Positions 37,085 to 46,697 are shown, counted from the first letter of the stretch. The stretch: 64,000 nucleotides of DNA from Enterocloster clostridioformis (GCF_020297485.1 NZ_JAIWZC010000001.1:5270001-5334000); one strand, 5' to 3'. The notes: generated from the letters alone by a model not told the origin. Numbers and translations: made by a program.

Positions 37085-37225
37085 TTGAAATATGTAAAAG
37101 AAAATCAGAGAATCTGGGATGAACGCTCTGAAAAAAATGATATCTGGTCGATACCGGTAACAGAAGAGGATATCGAACTCGCCCGAAAAGGGGTTTGGAG
37201 TATTAAGATAAAGATTAAAATATAA
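37085..37225 (+). pseudogene. N-terminal remnant of a methyltransferase
   Basis: A frame from TTG (GAGAGGGA upstream) encodes 46 residues: MKYVKENQRIWDERSEKND, then WSIPVTEEDIELARKGVWSI. This is the start of a class I SAM-dependent methyltransferase. It then runs into KIKIKI and a stop, with no SAM-binding domain. It is a truncated relic at the left edge of the second catabolic module. Confidence 0.6.
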
Positions 37226-37226
37226 C

Positions 37227-37276
37227 AGGGCCGTTGCTCCATAGATGCTCTGCCCATCTATAAAGCAGTGGCCCGT
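37227..37276. terminator. Two-way terminator beside the dctM2 end
   Basis: GGGCCGTTGCT pairs with AGCAGTGGCCC (two G-U pairs) around an inner ATAGATG/CATCTAT helix. AT-rich sequence on both sides suits use in either direction. Confidence 0.65.
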
Positions 37277-37326
37277 AAAAAATTATATATTATTAAGAAC
37301 GAATTGGTACTTTTAGTATTTTAAAT

Positions 37327-38631
37327 TTAAATCAATTCCAACAAAGAGGGCAGCCCCAGAGAAAGTACAGGGATATAGGTAACTAAAAGCAGACCGACTA
37401 TGATGATACCGAAATACGGCAGCAGGTGCTTGATAACACTTTCAATGGTTACACCGCCTACTTTACAGCCAGTAAACAGGATCGTTCCCACAGGAGGAGT
37501 GATGGTTCCTACAGAAAGGTTATAGCATAGAACAATACCGAACTGTACCGCGCTCATTCCTAAACTGGTGCAGATAGGAAGGAAGATTGGTGTAAAAATA
37601 AGGATTGCCGGGGTTGGGTCCATAAAAGTACCGACAAACAGTAAGATCACATTGATAAGAAGGAAAATTAAAAACTTATTGCTTGTAACACTGAGGACAG
37701 CGGCTGCTACCATATCCGGGATTCCCGTAAAAGCCATCGCCCAGGACATGATAGAGGATAAGCCGATCATGAATGTGATGGTACCAGTGATCTTAGCAGA
37801 ATCCAGAACGATCCTTGGGATATCTTTTACTTTAATAGAACCATAGATAAGAGACAGCACAGTAGCGTATACAACAGCAACGGCAGAACCTTCGGTAGCA
37901 GTAAAGATACCACCTAAAATACCGCCGATAACGATGACGATCATCAAAAGACTTGGTACTGCCTGCCAAAATGTTTTTAAAGCGATCTTAAGGGTCAGCT
38001 CGCTGGAGCTGCGGTATCCTAATCGTTTTGCTGCAGTAGTTGCTAAGATAATGACGCCGGCACCCCAGATGATACCAGGAATATAGCCTGCCATGAACAG
38101 GGCAGCAATGGAAACACTGCCGGCTACCGTAGAGTATACGATCATGGTATTGCTTGGGGGAATGAGCATTCCTACAGGAGCGGAGGCAACATTGACAGCA
38201 ACGGAATAATTTTTGCCGTAACCTTCTTTTTCCTCCAGAGGGCCCATGGTACTTCCGATAGCCGCCGCAGCAGCAGCGCCAGAACCGCTGATAGCGCCAA
38301 AGAGCATGTTTGCGATAACGTTGGCCTGTGCCAGGGAACCAGGCATTTTTCCGCCTAATACTTTGGCACAATTGACAAGACGCAGAGCAATGCCGCCGTT
38401 ATTCATGATATTTCCTGCAAGGATAAAAAACGGGATGGCGATCAGTGAAAAGGAGTTAGAGCCTGCAAAAATTCTCTGGGCGGATGTGGCAAAAGCAACA
38501 TTGCCTGGCAGCATACAGATCATAGAAACAGCAGAGGAAAGACCGATTCCTACTCCAATGGGTATGCCCGCTGCAAGCATAACGACCAGTAATATGACCA
38601 TGACAATGGCTACCTGAACTGCAATAGACAT
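37327..38631 (-). CDS. dctM: TRAP transporter large permease DctM (second system)
   Basis: This 434-residue membrane protein is a close relative of the first DctM: FSLIAIPFFILAGNIMNNGG, MLFGAISGSGAAAAAAIG, SAPVGMLIPPSNTMI and SVGTITPPVGTILFTG. It is the last gene of a six-gene minus-strand operon. Codon choice is less GC-biased than in neighbouring chromosome, hinting at transfer. Confidence 0.95.
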   Translation of the reverse strand: MSIAVQVAIVMVILLVVMLAAGIPIGVGIGLSSAVSMICMLPGNVAFATSAQRIFAGSNSFSLIAIPFFILAGNIMNNGGIALRLVNCAKVLGGKMPGSLAQANVIANMLFGAISGSGAAAAAAIGSTMGPLEEKEGYGKNYSVAVNVASAPVGMLIPPSNTMIVYSTVAGSVSIAALFMAGYIPGIIWGAGVIILATTAAKRLGYRSSSELTLKIALKTFWQAVPSLLMIVIVIGGILGGIFTATEGSAVAVVYATVLSLIYGSIKVKDIPRIVLDSAKITGTITFMIGLSSIMSWAMAFTGIPDMVAAAVLSVTSNKFLIFLLINVILLFVGTFMDPTPAILIFTPIFLPICTSLGMSAVQFGIVLCYNLSVGTITPPVGTILFTGCKVGGVTIESVIKHLLPYFGIIIVGLLLVTYIPVLSLGLPSLLELI

Positions 38632-38634
38632 AAT

Positions 38635-39114
38635 TTATACTCCCCCTTCTTTTTTGGTAAAAATCTCGCGCAGGTTGTACAGACTGTAAAAGATGATCAG
38701 TACACCGCAGACGGGAATGATGCTGTATACGGTTCCGGTAGGGATTTTTAAGATAGAATCGTATTGAAGCATATTCATGGTAGTGATGACCATGCCGCCA
38801 TATACCAGAATGGTGCCGGAAAAGATGATGATCACGATTTCATTGATGATATCTAATGTTCTTCTTGCACTTCCCGTCAGCTTATCTTTTAAAAAGGTGA
38901 TGCAGATATGGTCTCTCTGACCGAATACGCAGGTAGCGGACAGAAGGATGAGCCACACGAAGCAATAGCGGGCAAGCACCTCACTGACACTGCTGGGGCT
39001 TTTGAACACATAGCGCATGATAACCTGATATACAGTCAGCAGCACCATACCAATAAAGTCAATGATGCAGACTGTAGCCAGAAAACGATCCAGTCCCTGT
39101 TTTAATGTTTTCAT
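38635..39114 (-). CDS. dctQ: TRAP transporter small subunit DctQ (second system)
   Basis: This 159-residue protein has four hydrophobic segments and the DctQ pattern YQVIMRYVFKSPSSVSEVLA and FGQRDHICITFL. Its start overlaps the dctP stop (ATGA), and it ends 3 bp before dctM, so the three subunits are coupled. Confidence 0.93.
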   Translation of the reverse strand: MKTLKQGLDRFLATVCIIDFIGMVLLTVYQVIMRYVFKSPSSVSEVLARYCFVWLILLSATCVFGQRDHICITFLKDKLTGSARRTLDIINEIVIIIFSGTILVYGGMVITTMNMLQYDSILKIPTGTVYSIIPVCGVLIIFYSLYNLREIFTKKEGGV

Positions 39115-40115
39115 GATTGCTCCCCCCCTCTCAGTGCGGTTACATCTGCATAGATCTTTTTCGTTACATCAGATTGTTCTGCAATCCTTTGAAGCAACGG
39201 CATGCAGCGTTCTCTTAATTCTTCTGTATCAGGATAGCAGAACTGTGCGCCGGCAGCTTCCGTATCTTTCTTTGCCTGTTCAATGGCTTCCTTAAAAAGC
39301 GTAAATTCTTTTTCGGTAGATTCCTTTATCAGCTGATCAAAGATCGCTCTGTCTCCGTCACTCATGGAATTTAAGAAATCTGTGCTGGCAAGGACGACAT
39401 CCGGGTGAACAATGTGGCGGGTGTAGGCATAGTAAGGCGCTACCTCATAGTTCTTAAAGTCACGGTAAACCAGCTCACTGTTTTCCGCAGCATCGATAAC
39501 GCCCTGCTGCAGTGCGGTGTAAACTTCTGACTGTGCCATAACGGCTCCGTTTCCGCCCATTAGCTTGGTCATTTCTACATAGGTAGGGCTGTCATTGACA
39601 CGAATGATCATACCCTTTAGATCATCGGCGGAATTGATAGGCTTTTTCGCGTATACATTTCTTTCGCCAGCGGTGTACACCGTGAGGACGCGGAATTTGT
39701 ACTTATCCGTAGAGGAAAACAGCTCATCAAATACTCCGCCCATAACTGCATGCTCCAGATGGTCAATGTTATCATAAAGATACGGCGCGCCTACGATCGC
39801 AAAGTCTGCATCATATCCTTCAGGAACGCTGCCGGGAACGATGGCCATCTGCAGGGCGCCGGTACGGATAAATTCTGCCATAGCGCCCTGTTCTCCCAGA
39901 ACACCGTTTGGATAAATGGTCATATGGTAACGGCCATTGGTTGCTTTTTCAAACTTTTCACCAAAATCCTTCATAGCAAGATACTGAGGGTGATTTTCAT
40001 TTTGGTTAAAAGCTACTCGGATCTCGGTCACTTTCTGCTCTGTTTGTCCACCGCAGGCAGATAACATTCCTGTAAGACATAAAAGTCCTGCAGCCAATAG
40101 GATTTTTTTAAACAT
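39111..40115 (-). CDS. dctP: TRAP substrate-binding lipoprotein DctP (second system)
   Basis: This 334-residue lipoprotein has a lipobox LSACGG at residues about 18-23. DctP motifs are FNQNENHPQYLAMKDFGEKF, IRVNDSPTYVEMTKLMGGNG with the carboxylate-binding Arg, and EVYTALQQGVIDAAENS. Substrate is probably a sugar acid, given YhcH and the reductase upstream. Confidence 0.93.
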   Translation of the reverse strand: MFKKILLAAGLLCLTGMLSACGGQTEQKVTEIRVAFNQNENHPQYLAMKDFGEKFEKATNGRYHMTIYPNGVLGEQGAMAEFIRTGALQMAIVPGSVPEGYDADFAIVGAPYLYDNIDHLEHAVMGGVFDELFSSTDKYKFRVLTVYTAGERNVYAKKPINSADDLKGMIIRVNDSPTYVEMTKLMGGNGAVMAQSEVYTALQQGVIDAAENSELVYRDFKNYEVAPYYAYTRHIVHPDVVLASTDFLNSMSDGDRAIFDQLIKESTEKEFTLFKEAIEQAKKDTEAAGAQFCYPDTEELRERCMPLLQRIAEQSDVTKKIYADVTALRGGEQS

Positions 40116-40138
40116 ATCGGAATACCTCCTGCCGCTTT

Positions 40139-40606
<468 letters not shown>

Positions 40607-40623
40607 TTATTTCCCCTCTTTTG

Positions 40624-41535
40624 TTAGTTTCTTCCTTCCATAGCATGTATCATGGTCACTACAAATTCATGTCCAGGCACTGCCACATGATATTTTTTTG
40701 CTGTGCGGACAACGGCGCCGCTGATGGTGTCTACTTCTGTACGTCTGCCATCCCGCAGGTCAGCCCGGATAGAAGTACAACCATTTGGATTCTGGATAGA
40801 AGTGTTCTTTACTTTTTCGATCACCGCTGCTTCGTCAAAAACAAGACCGGCAGCAGCTGCAGCTTCAATGGTTTCGTGGATAAGCTGGCAGCAGAGCTTC
40901 CATGCGTAGGCATCAGCAGCAATATATCCCATATCTACCTGAAGGATTCCGGTCAGTGCGCTTAAGGACACATTGGTAAAAAGCTTATCCCATATCAGTT
41001 TTTGGATATTATCATGTATTTTTATCTGAAAACCGCAGGAATCAAATACTTCTTTCAGATGGTTTAAGAACTGGCCGGCATTCTCTGTCAACATTCCGAG
41101 ATTGGTAACGCCGGTTCCTCCGCGTCTGACATGTCCCGGACCAAGGACTGCTCCATTATCTTCGGTAGTTCCGATGACAATGTGGTCTTCACTGACAAAT
41201 TCTTTTAAAAGGTCCTCGTGTCCTGCTCCATTTTGGAGGGTCATCAGACGGGTATCCGATCCGATCAAAGAACGATTCTGTTCAAGGGCATTTCTGGAAA
41301 AAAGCGCTTTTACGAAAACAATGACCAGATCAGCAGGCTGTTCTTTTTCTGTATGGCAGACTGCATGGGGATGATAGCGGCCTGTGGTACCATTTTCATC
41401 AATCAACAGGCCGTTTTTATTGATATGCTCTACGATATCCTGGTTTGTATCTACTAAGATCACTTCGTTGTGCTGTGAGAGGCGTCCGCCATAAATGGAC
41501 CCCATAGCCCCTGCACCGATTACGGCAATTCTCAT
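40624..41535 (-). CDS. 2-dehydropantoate 2-reductase-like (PanE/ApbA) oxidoreductase
   Basis: This 303-residue NAD(P)-binding protein starts MRIAVIGAGAMGSIYGGRLS (Rossmann loop). It has TLQNGAGHEDLLKEF, the catalytic Lys in NIQKLIWDKLFTNVSLSAL, and the tail typical of the family. In this operon it more likely reduces a 2-keto sugar acid than ketopantoate. The ATG at 41535 has AAAGGAG upstream; the longer frame adds an unsupported 16 residues. Confidence 0.88.
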   Translation of the reverse strand: MRIAVIGAGAMGSIYGGRLSQHNEVILVDTNQDIVEHINKNGLLIDENGTTGRYHPHAVCHTEKEQPADLVIVFVKALFSRNALEQNRSLIGSDTRLMTLQNGAGHEDLLKEFVSEDHIVIGTTEDNGAVLGPGHVRRGGTGVTNLGMLTENAGQFLNHLKEVFDSCGFQIKIHDNIQKLIWDKLFTNVSLSALTGILQVDMGYIAADAYAWKLCCQLIHETIEAAAAAGLVFDEAAVIEKVKNTSIQNPNGCTSIRADLRDGRRTEVDTISGAVVRTAKKYHVAVPGHEFVVTMIHAMEGRN

Positions 41536-41598
41536 AAAGTCTCCTTTGCTAAAAAGGGCAGCCCTCAACGAAAGGTTGCCCAATCTGTCGTCAGGTAT

Positions 41599-42285
41599 TT
41601 ATTCAGAAAACTCGGTAAGTCCCTCGATCGCGTATGCACGCACAGGGCTGGAATCGAGTCCCTTGATAGGAAGCGGAGAATAGCTCATGAAAAATACATC
41701 TGTTTTTAACTCTTCCAGATTCTTTAACACTTCCAGGAATACGATATTCTCAGCCATCAGGATATCGTGGAACGGCTTTACATCTTCATTACAGTTTTCA
41801 ATAGAAACGCCGTCACCGAAACCAACTGCTTTTACCTTGTGCTCCCTAAACCACTGAGCGCTCTCTGCATTGATCAAAAGACGCTGATCCTTCTCGGTGT
41901 TGGTATCCGCGGTAAATGGTGCCAGCTTGTAAGAAGAGTCGATGATGACAATGTCGCCTTCCTTTACTTTCTTTGCCTCACGGTCTAAGTCAGCAGCGGT
42001 AATGTGGCCTCTTTTTGCAACCGTTTCCCTGAAATCCACATATACGGCACGGCCCATAAAAGTAGTTAAAGGCAGATCAGCTGCGGATGGCCAGTTATCA
42101 TCATGATGGTAAGGACACTCGCAGTGTGTTCCCAGATGGCTCATCAGGTCCATATTAGTATGGAAATCCGGGATAGCACCACCTGTATTAAAGCGGAACA
42201 GATGACACCTTCTGGTCTCGGTCGCAGGATCGATGATCTTAGATAAATCAACCACTCTTAACTTGCCTATTTCATAAACGCACAT
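41599..42285 (-). CDS. Cyclase-family (kynurenine formamidase-like) hydrolase
   Basis: This 228-residue protein has the metal motif as SHLGTHCECPYHHDDN (usual HxGTHxDxPxH, with Glu replacing Asp), VVDLSKIIDP near the start and IIDSSYKLAPF. Family members hydrolyse amides or lactones. First gene of the operon, so it may open a lactone or act on the imported acid. AAGGAGG precedes the ATG. Confidence 0.87.
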   Translation of the reverse strand: MCVYEIGKLRVVDLSKIIDPATETRRCHLFRFNTGGAIPDFHTNMDLMSHLGTHCECPYHHDDNWPSAADLPLTTFMGRAVYVDFRETVAKRGHITAADLDREAKKVKEGDIVIIDSSYKLAPFTADTNTEKDQRLLINAESAQWFREHKVKAVGFGDGVSIENCNEDVKPFHDILMAENIVFLEVLKNLEELKTDVFFMSYSPLPIKGLDSSPVRAYAIEGLTEFSE

Positions 42286-42328
42286 TTGTTTTCCTCCTTG
42301 ACTTTGCTTGTGTTGTTTTGTTAGATTC

Positions 42329-42374
42329 TATCTCTTGACAGTATACCGGGATACCGGGATACTGTCAAGAGATA
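42329..42374. promoter_or_regulatory. Palindromic operator overlapping a minus-strand promoter and a possible plus-strand one
   Basis: A 46-bp element has perfect 16-bp arms (42329-42344 and 42359-42374; TATCTCTTGACAGTAT and its complement) around ACCGGGATACCGGG. On the minus strand it gives TTGACA (42368-42363), 17-bp spacer, TATACT (42345-42340) for the TRAP operon. On the plus strand TTGACA-17-GATACT also fits. The half-site TCTTGACAG recurs at the GntR promoter, suggesting GntR autoregulation. Confidence 0.75.
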
Positions 42375-42504
42375 CTTAAGATGCATAATAGACAAATTTT
42401 TAACGAGATTTTTGTGCAATTTTTATGGCCCTTGATGCGTCCGTCAGATATATATTTGGCATGAGTTTTTTTAGACGGGCCTATCAGGAACAGGGGATAT
42501 TTTC

Positions 42505-42533
42505 TTGACAGAATCCTGAATTTGATTTAATAT
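42505..42533 (+). promoter_or_regulatory. Promoter of the GntR gene
   Basis: TTGACA (42505-42510), 17-bp spacer, TAATAT (42528-42533), with a TCTTGACAG operator half-site over the -35. Confidence 0.55.
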
Positions 42534-42549
42534 AAAATGGTTATTTACT

Positions 42550-43251
42550 ATGAGAAATATGCAAAGAAAGTATGGTTACTTTATGAAAGAAAAGAGTCTG
42601 CTGCAGCTACATGCCTACGATTCCATAAAAAATAGTATTCTTTCCGGGGAACTGGAACCAAGGGTGCTTTACTCTGAGACAAAACTGTCTGCTCAAATCG
42701 GCATTTCCAGGACACCGATGAGAGAGGCGTTGCAGTCTTTGAGCCAGGACGGTTATATCACCATTATTCCCAGCAAGGGATTTATGATACGGCAGTTAAA
42801 TGAGAAGGATATGAAAGACAGTATAGAGATACGATGCGCCATAGAGGGATTTTGTACCAATATGATCGCGTCGCAGATTTATACAGAACGAGGAAGGCAG
42901 CTTTTAAAAGATTTGGAAGCTGTGCTTAAAAATATGGAAGAAGTGTTTGATAAAGAGGACTGTTTGGAGGATTTTATTGACTACGACCATCAGTTTCATC
43001 TGCTTCTCGTAAACTATATGCAAAATGATGAGTTCGACCATATTTTCCAGCGGCTCCTGTATCTGATACGCCTGACTTCTCTGGATGCACTGGCCGTGAA
43101 GGGACGTATTACTGGGACTATGAATGAACACCGGGAATATCTGAAGGCATTAAAAGCAGGCAATAAGGCAAAGGCTTATGAGATCATGCTCCACCACTTG
43201 ATGATGCCGCTTAAGATGCATGAAAAAAATAAAAATGTTTTGTCTTCCTGA
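42550..43251 (+). CDS. GntR-family (FadR subfamily) regulator, second
   Basis: This 233-residue regulator has a winged helix (KLSAQIGISRTPMREALQSL) and an FCD domain (IEGFCTNMIASQ, DYDHQFHLLLVNYM, TMNEHREYLKALKAG). It is divergent from the cyclase-TRAP operon and shares its palindromic control region, so it is probably the substrate-responsive repressor. ATG at 42583 is an alternative start; neither has a strong ribosome site. A dispersed repeat and an IS630 element follow. Confidence 0.88.
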   Translation: MRNMQRKYGYFMKEKSLLQLHAYDSIKNSILSGELEPRVLYSETKLSAQIGISRTPMREALQSLSQDGYITIIPSKGFMIRQLNEKDMKDSIEIRCAIEGFCTNMIASQIYTERGRQLLKDLEAVLKNMEEVFDKEDCLEDFIDYDHQFHLLLVNYMQNDEFDHIFQRLLYLIRLTSLDALAVKGRITGTMNEHREYLKALKAGNKAKAYEIMLHHLMMPLKMHEKNKNVLSS

Positions 43252-43267
43252 AAAAAGGGCCATACTA

Positions 43268-44659
43268 GTATAACTCGATTTAAATAAGCTTACAATTTAA
43301 GCATTGGTAGTAATCTGATTTCTTGGCTTACGTGTCCGTGCTTTGGGCGCACGTTTCCCTTGGTTTTCAGGACTTGCTGCTTTCGCATTTACAACTTCAT
43401 AGACGATTGTGCCCACATCCTCTTCCGAAAGATCAATCGTGTCCAAGCGGTATTTCCATTTGTAGGGGACGGGAACCTCATTGATTTCTTCAAAGTATTT
43501 CAAAATCCGTTCCTTTAGTTCCTCTTTCGGGCCTACACGAATCCCGGACAACATCTGGCGGGTCATTTTGCTGAAAAAGCCTTCCACCATATTCAGCCAG
43601 GAGCCATGTGTGGGTGTGAACACAAATTCAAACCTTCCAGGAACTGTATTCAGATATTCCTGTGTCTCCCTGGATGTATGGGCGGAGTGGTTATCCAGTA
43701 TAAGCCGTATTTTGTCCCCTTTTGGGTATTTCTCATCCAATATTTTAAGGAATGTTACAAAATCGCTGCTTTTATGAGTATTGCTTACCAGTGGGATAGC
43801 TTCCCCGGTCAACAGGTCAATCGCTGCCAATAGGGAGAGCGTCCCCAGACGTTTATACTCATAATCACGCTGTACGGTGGACATTTTTTCCGTACTGGCA
43901 GCCGGGGGCCTGTCCCCGGTTGTGGTGGCAATCGCTTGGATCCCGGGCTTTTCATCATAGGATAATGTATGTACCGGCTCTTCATCACCGGCAAACGGAA
44001 TCAAACTTCCATTTTCATCAAAGCGGAGTTCAACCTGTTTGTAAATGACCAGCACATCATGCATCTTCTTTTCAAAGTCAGGATCCCGTTTTTCACAATA
44101 ATAGGTGACCTTATGGGGATTAAGCATTGCTTTCCTAAGTATCTTCCGGATAGAAAACTCAGATGCTGTCGCCATACGGGGATATCCTTCCTGTTCAGCA
44201 ACGGAATTGATGTAGCGGGTAAGGCTCAATGGATACCATAACTCTGCCGGGAGGCCGAATGCGGAAGGCTTTTGGCAGGCAATATTGATTACCCATGCCT
44301 TTGCATCATCGGTAATTTCAATCCTGCGGCCACGGCCTTTACTGTCTTCCATGGCAGCTTTTACGCCTGATTCCATATATTTTTTCAGGCAGAGCTTTAC
44401 CGTCGGTCTCGAAATATCGAGTTTGTCAGCAATGGCTTCATCTGCCATGCCATCTGATTTTAATAAGAGGATTTTGGCTCTCCTGTGGACTCTGGCTTCA
44501 ACAGTCCCCTTCTGTAGAATGGACTTTAAATATGACTTATCATCATTGGAAAGAAAAATAGGCGTAGCACTCTTTGGCATCATTTTACCTCCTGAAATGG
44601 TCTATAAGTATTATACCATTTCAGGATAATAATGTAAACTTATTAAAATAGAGTCATAC
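43268..44659 (-). mobile_element. IS630-family element 1
   Basis: The 1392-bp element is bounded by 28-bp imperfect inverted repeats beginning GTATRACTCKATTT and ending near TTACA. TA is duplicated at 43266-43267 and 44660-44661, as expected for IS630/Tc1. Its transposase is intact. Confidence 0.9.
43297..44583 (-). CDS. IS630-family transposase (full length)
   Basis: This 428-residue enzyme has N-terminal helix-turn-helix domains (RRAKILLLKSDGMADEAIAD, KLDISRPTVKLCLKKY). The DDE core has YDEKPGIQ (Asp), ILDNHSAHTS (Asp) and HGSWLNMVEGFFSKMTR (Glu). The C-terminus is basic (GKRAPKARTRKPRNQ). All in one frame, unlike the element next door. Confidence 0.95.
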   Translation of the reverse strand: MMPKSATPIFLSNDDKSYLKSILQKGTVEARVHRRAKILLLKSDGMADEAIADKLDISRPTVKLCLKKYMESGVKAAMEDSKGRGRRIEITDDAKAWVINIACQKPSAFGLPAELWYPLSLTRYINSVAEQEGYPRMATASEFSIRKILRKAMLNPHKVTYYCEKRDPDFEKKMHDVLVIYKQVELRFDENGSLIPFAGDEEPVHTLSYDEKPGIQAIATTTGDRPPAASTEKMSTVQRDYEYKRLGTLSLLAAIDLLTGEAIPLVSNTHKSSDFVTFLKILDEKYPKGDKIRLILDNHSAHTSRETQEYLNTVPGRFEFVFTPTHGSWLNMVEGFFSKMTRQMLSGIRVGPKEELKERILKYFEEINEVPVPYKWKYRLDTIDLSEEDVGTIVYEVVNAKAASPENQGKRAPKARTRKPRNQITTNA

Positions 44660-44743
44660 TAGGAATATCATAAAAGAGAAAGTAGGAAATACTTATCCTT
44701 CCGTTTAATACCTGGTTTATTTTCCAAGCCTAAGGTATAAACC

Positions 44744-44759
44744 ACCGCCTTTAGGCGGT
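44744..44759. repeat. GC-rich hairpin, possible IS200/IS605 end
   Basis: ACCGCC-TTTA-GGCGGT inside AAACC...GTAGAGCTTC resembles right-end hairpins of IS200/IS605 elements. No tnpA or tnpB gene is adjacent, so it is at most a remnant. The 44660-44850 gap holds this and the repeat tail. Confidence 0.35.
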
Positions 44760-44850
44760 AGAGCTTCAGCAGCATTTCTTTTTCCGATTCTTACGGACGT
44801 CAGCGGAGGGGATTTCGGAGGACACGGTCCGGCCAGACAAATTGATACTA

Positions 44851-46219
44851 GTACAGTATTGCTTAAATATCAGTGATTAAATTACTAATGGTATCCCGGC
44901 ATATGTCCACTTAAATGGGTGTGCTGTAAGATTGTATTGTTCAATAAAGCGCAGGATGCTTGCTTCCAGTTCTTCTATTGATAGGCAGCTTTTCCGCTTC
45001 AGCAGCTTCCGGTTAATGATGCCAAACCATATCTCAATCTGGTTCATCCAGGAACTGTGTTTCGGAGTATAGACAAAGCGGATCCGGTGGGAAGGGTCAT
45101 GCAGGAAATCCGCCCGGCTTTCCATACTTTTAAGGATCCCTGTTTTCCCTTTTTTGCCCAGTTCCACGCCAAGGGCACAGGCTTCTGCCACAAAGCGGAC
45201 AAGGGTTTCCGACTTATGGGTGTTTAGGCCATCGCATATAAATGTCCATGGGGCTTGCGGGTCTGTCCTTACCAATGCTTTCACGGCTTCCACAAAATCC
45301 TCTTCTGTGCGTGTGGAGTTTAAATACGGCATTTCCATACGGCCCGTTGCAACATCAAAGAACCCGATGAGGCTGGTCGTGCCATGGCGGATATACTCAA
45401 ACTCCATTTTGGCGCACTGGCCGGGTAATGGGAGCTTGTCAGGATATTTATGTTCCAGCGCCTGTACCCCGGTCATTTCATCCGTGGAAACAATGTGTGC
45501 ACCTTCCCGGCTTTGTTCCTGGGCACTCTGGTACAGGCCGCAGATTTCGTTTACTTTCCGCGCAAAAGATTCCGGGGCTTCCGTCTTTTCCGAAGAATGA
45601 AGCCAGTAACGGATTCTGTGGGGATGTAAATCTACCTCATTTTTAAAAAACGGCTGACAGATTTCTCAGAAATCTGTTCAGCGATCCCCTGCTTTTTAAT
45701 TTCTGCCACTAACAGCGGGAGGCTCCACTGGCTTACTTCGTACCCAAAATCATTTGGGTTGCTGCAAGCAAGGTCGATGATCCGCATGATCTGGTCCGGC
45801 GTAAAAACAGACGGGGCACCGGGGCGTTTTTTATCGGACAGGACTGCCCGTATCTCATCTTCAAGCTTTTCCGGGGCGTCCATTTCAATCCTCCGCAAGG
45901 CTGGGAGCGCCGCGAGGAACCGACTGCGCCAGGTGGCAACATTATTATAATGAAGCCCGACCTGTGGTGCAATATTCTGGTTGAGTTCCCCCTGTGACGC
46001 AAGCAGGACAATGCTGGCTCTTTTGACCAGTCCTGACGGAAGGGAGCGGCTTTTTGAAAAAGCAGATAATATGTTTTTCATGGCATCAGATAAAACCGGG
46101 ATAGTATCAATTGTTTTCCTTCGCATAATAACCCATCCATTCTTTAGTGATAGAATTATTATGCACCGACTACAATAAAAAAGCAACGTCTATTCATTAT
46201 TATTTTGGCAATGCTGTAC
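44851..46219 (-). mobile_element. IS630-family element 2
   Basis: The 1369-bp element has inverted repeats GTACAGYATTGCYWAAATA at both ends. TA is duplicated at 44849-44850 and 46220-46221. It is a different IS630 lineage from element 1, and lies only 191 bp away. Confidence 0.88.
44877..46186 (-). CDS. IS630-family transposase in two frames (-1 frameshift)
   Basis: The 5' frame (46186-45632, 184 residues) holds the helix-turn-helix part (SKSRSLPSGLVKRASIVLLA, NQNIAPQVGLHYNNVATWRS). The 3' frame (ending 44877) holds the DDE core (ICDGLNTHKSE, KHSSWMNQIEIWFG). The join needs a -1 shift, and the 0 frame ends soon after the heptamer T-TTA-AAA (45647-45641), the canonical slippery sequence. This favours programmed frameshifting, known in IS630, over decay. 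Confidence 0.85.
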
Positions 46220-46311
46220 TAGCTATCAAGAGTTTTGACGGTGTCCGCCAGAAAGGCAAAGAGATAAAAAAGCAGCAGTCCCGTTATGGTTCCGCTGCAA
46301 TGTGGATGGTA

Positions 46312-46572
46312 TCAAAGGTTTAATTGGCTAAAGTCGATGGAAAAATCCTTATATATGCTGACTTTAACAGAATCGGTAAATCGGTAAATGGTAGGCGGTG
46401 TTTCATTTGGAAAATCAAAAAACACAATAATTTCCCTGGCCGGGTCTACAATCCAGCATTCACGTACCCCTGCCTCCTGATAGAGGGCCGGTTTTTTATA
46501 ATAGTTTATTCTTTTCATTCTCTGCCTGGAGGAACACGGCAAACAGAGCTGGGAATACCTCGCAGAAACCAT
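46312..46572 (-). pseudogene. Uma2-family (DUF820) C-terminal remnant
   Basis: The frame reads KPALYQEAGVRECWIVDPA, REIIVFFDFPNETPPTIYRF and SIYKDFSIDFSQL, the C-terminal half of Uma2 putative nucleases. The N-terminal half with its Asp/Glu site is missing. Relic of a small gene. Confidence 0.65.
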
Positions 46573-46697
46573 TATTGTTCAGGCATATATTCTATTATAT
46601 CACCGGGCTGGCAGTTTAGAAGCTGACATACTGTCGCAATGTTATCCCCGGGGCCGGGCTTTTTGGGACTGTATATTCGATACATGTTTCGGACTGT
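46572..46697 (-). pseudogene. XRE-type helix-turn-helix remnant
   Basis: MYRIYSPKKPGPGDNIATVC followed by QLLNCQPGDIIEYMPEQ and a stop is the C-terminal half of a small XRE regulator. The first helices are replaced by unrelated sequence. It abuts the Uma2 relic, as if the two were once a pair. Confidence 0.55.

Larger units (their letters stand above)
43257..44706. repeat. Dispersed repeat, copy B, split by IS630
   Basis: GGGCCATACTA (43257-43267) continues after the IS630 element as GGAATATC...ACTTATCCTTCCGTTT (44662-44706). Joined, it matches copy A at 36759-36818. The IS entered at the CTAG inside it. Confidence 0.6.
44755..46323 (+). pseudogene. Open frame disrupted by IS630 element 2 (unrecognised)
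   Basis: Removing the IS and one TA joins 44755-44850 to 46222-46323 in one frame of about 65 codons: AEGISEDTVRPDKLIL then AIKSFDGVRQKGKEIKKQ and SRYGSAAMWMVSKV with a stop. No start codon is visible upstream, so only the 3' part of a gene remains. I do not recognise the family. Confidence 0.35.

Noticed and set aside
45477..46186. Pseudogene status for the second IS630 transposase
   Set aside because: A canonical T-TTA-AAA heptamer in the correct frame explains the two frames by programmed frameshifting.
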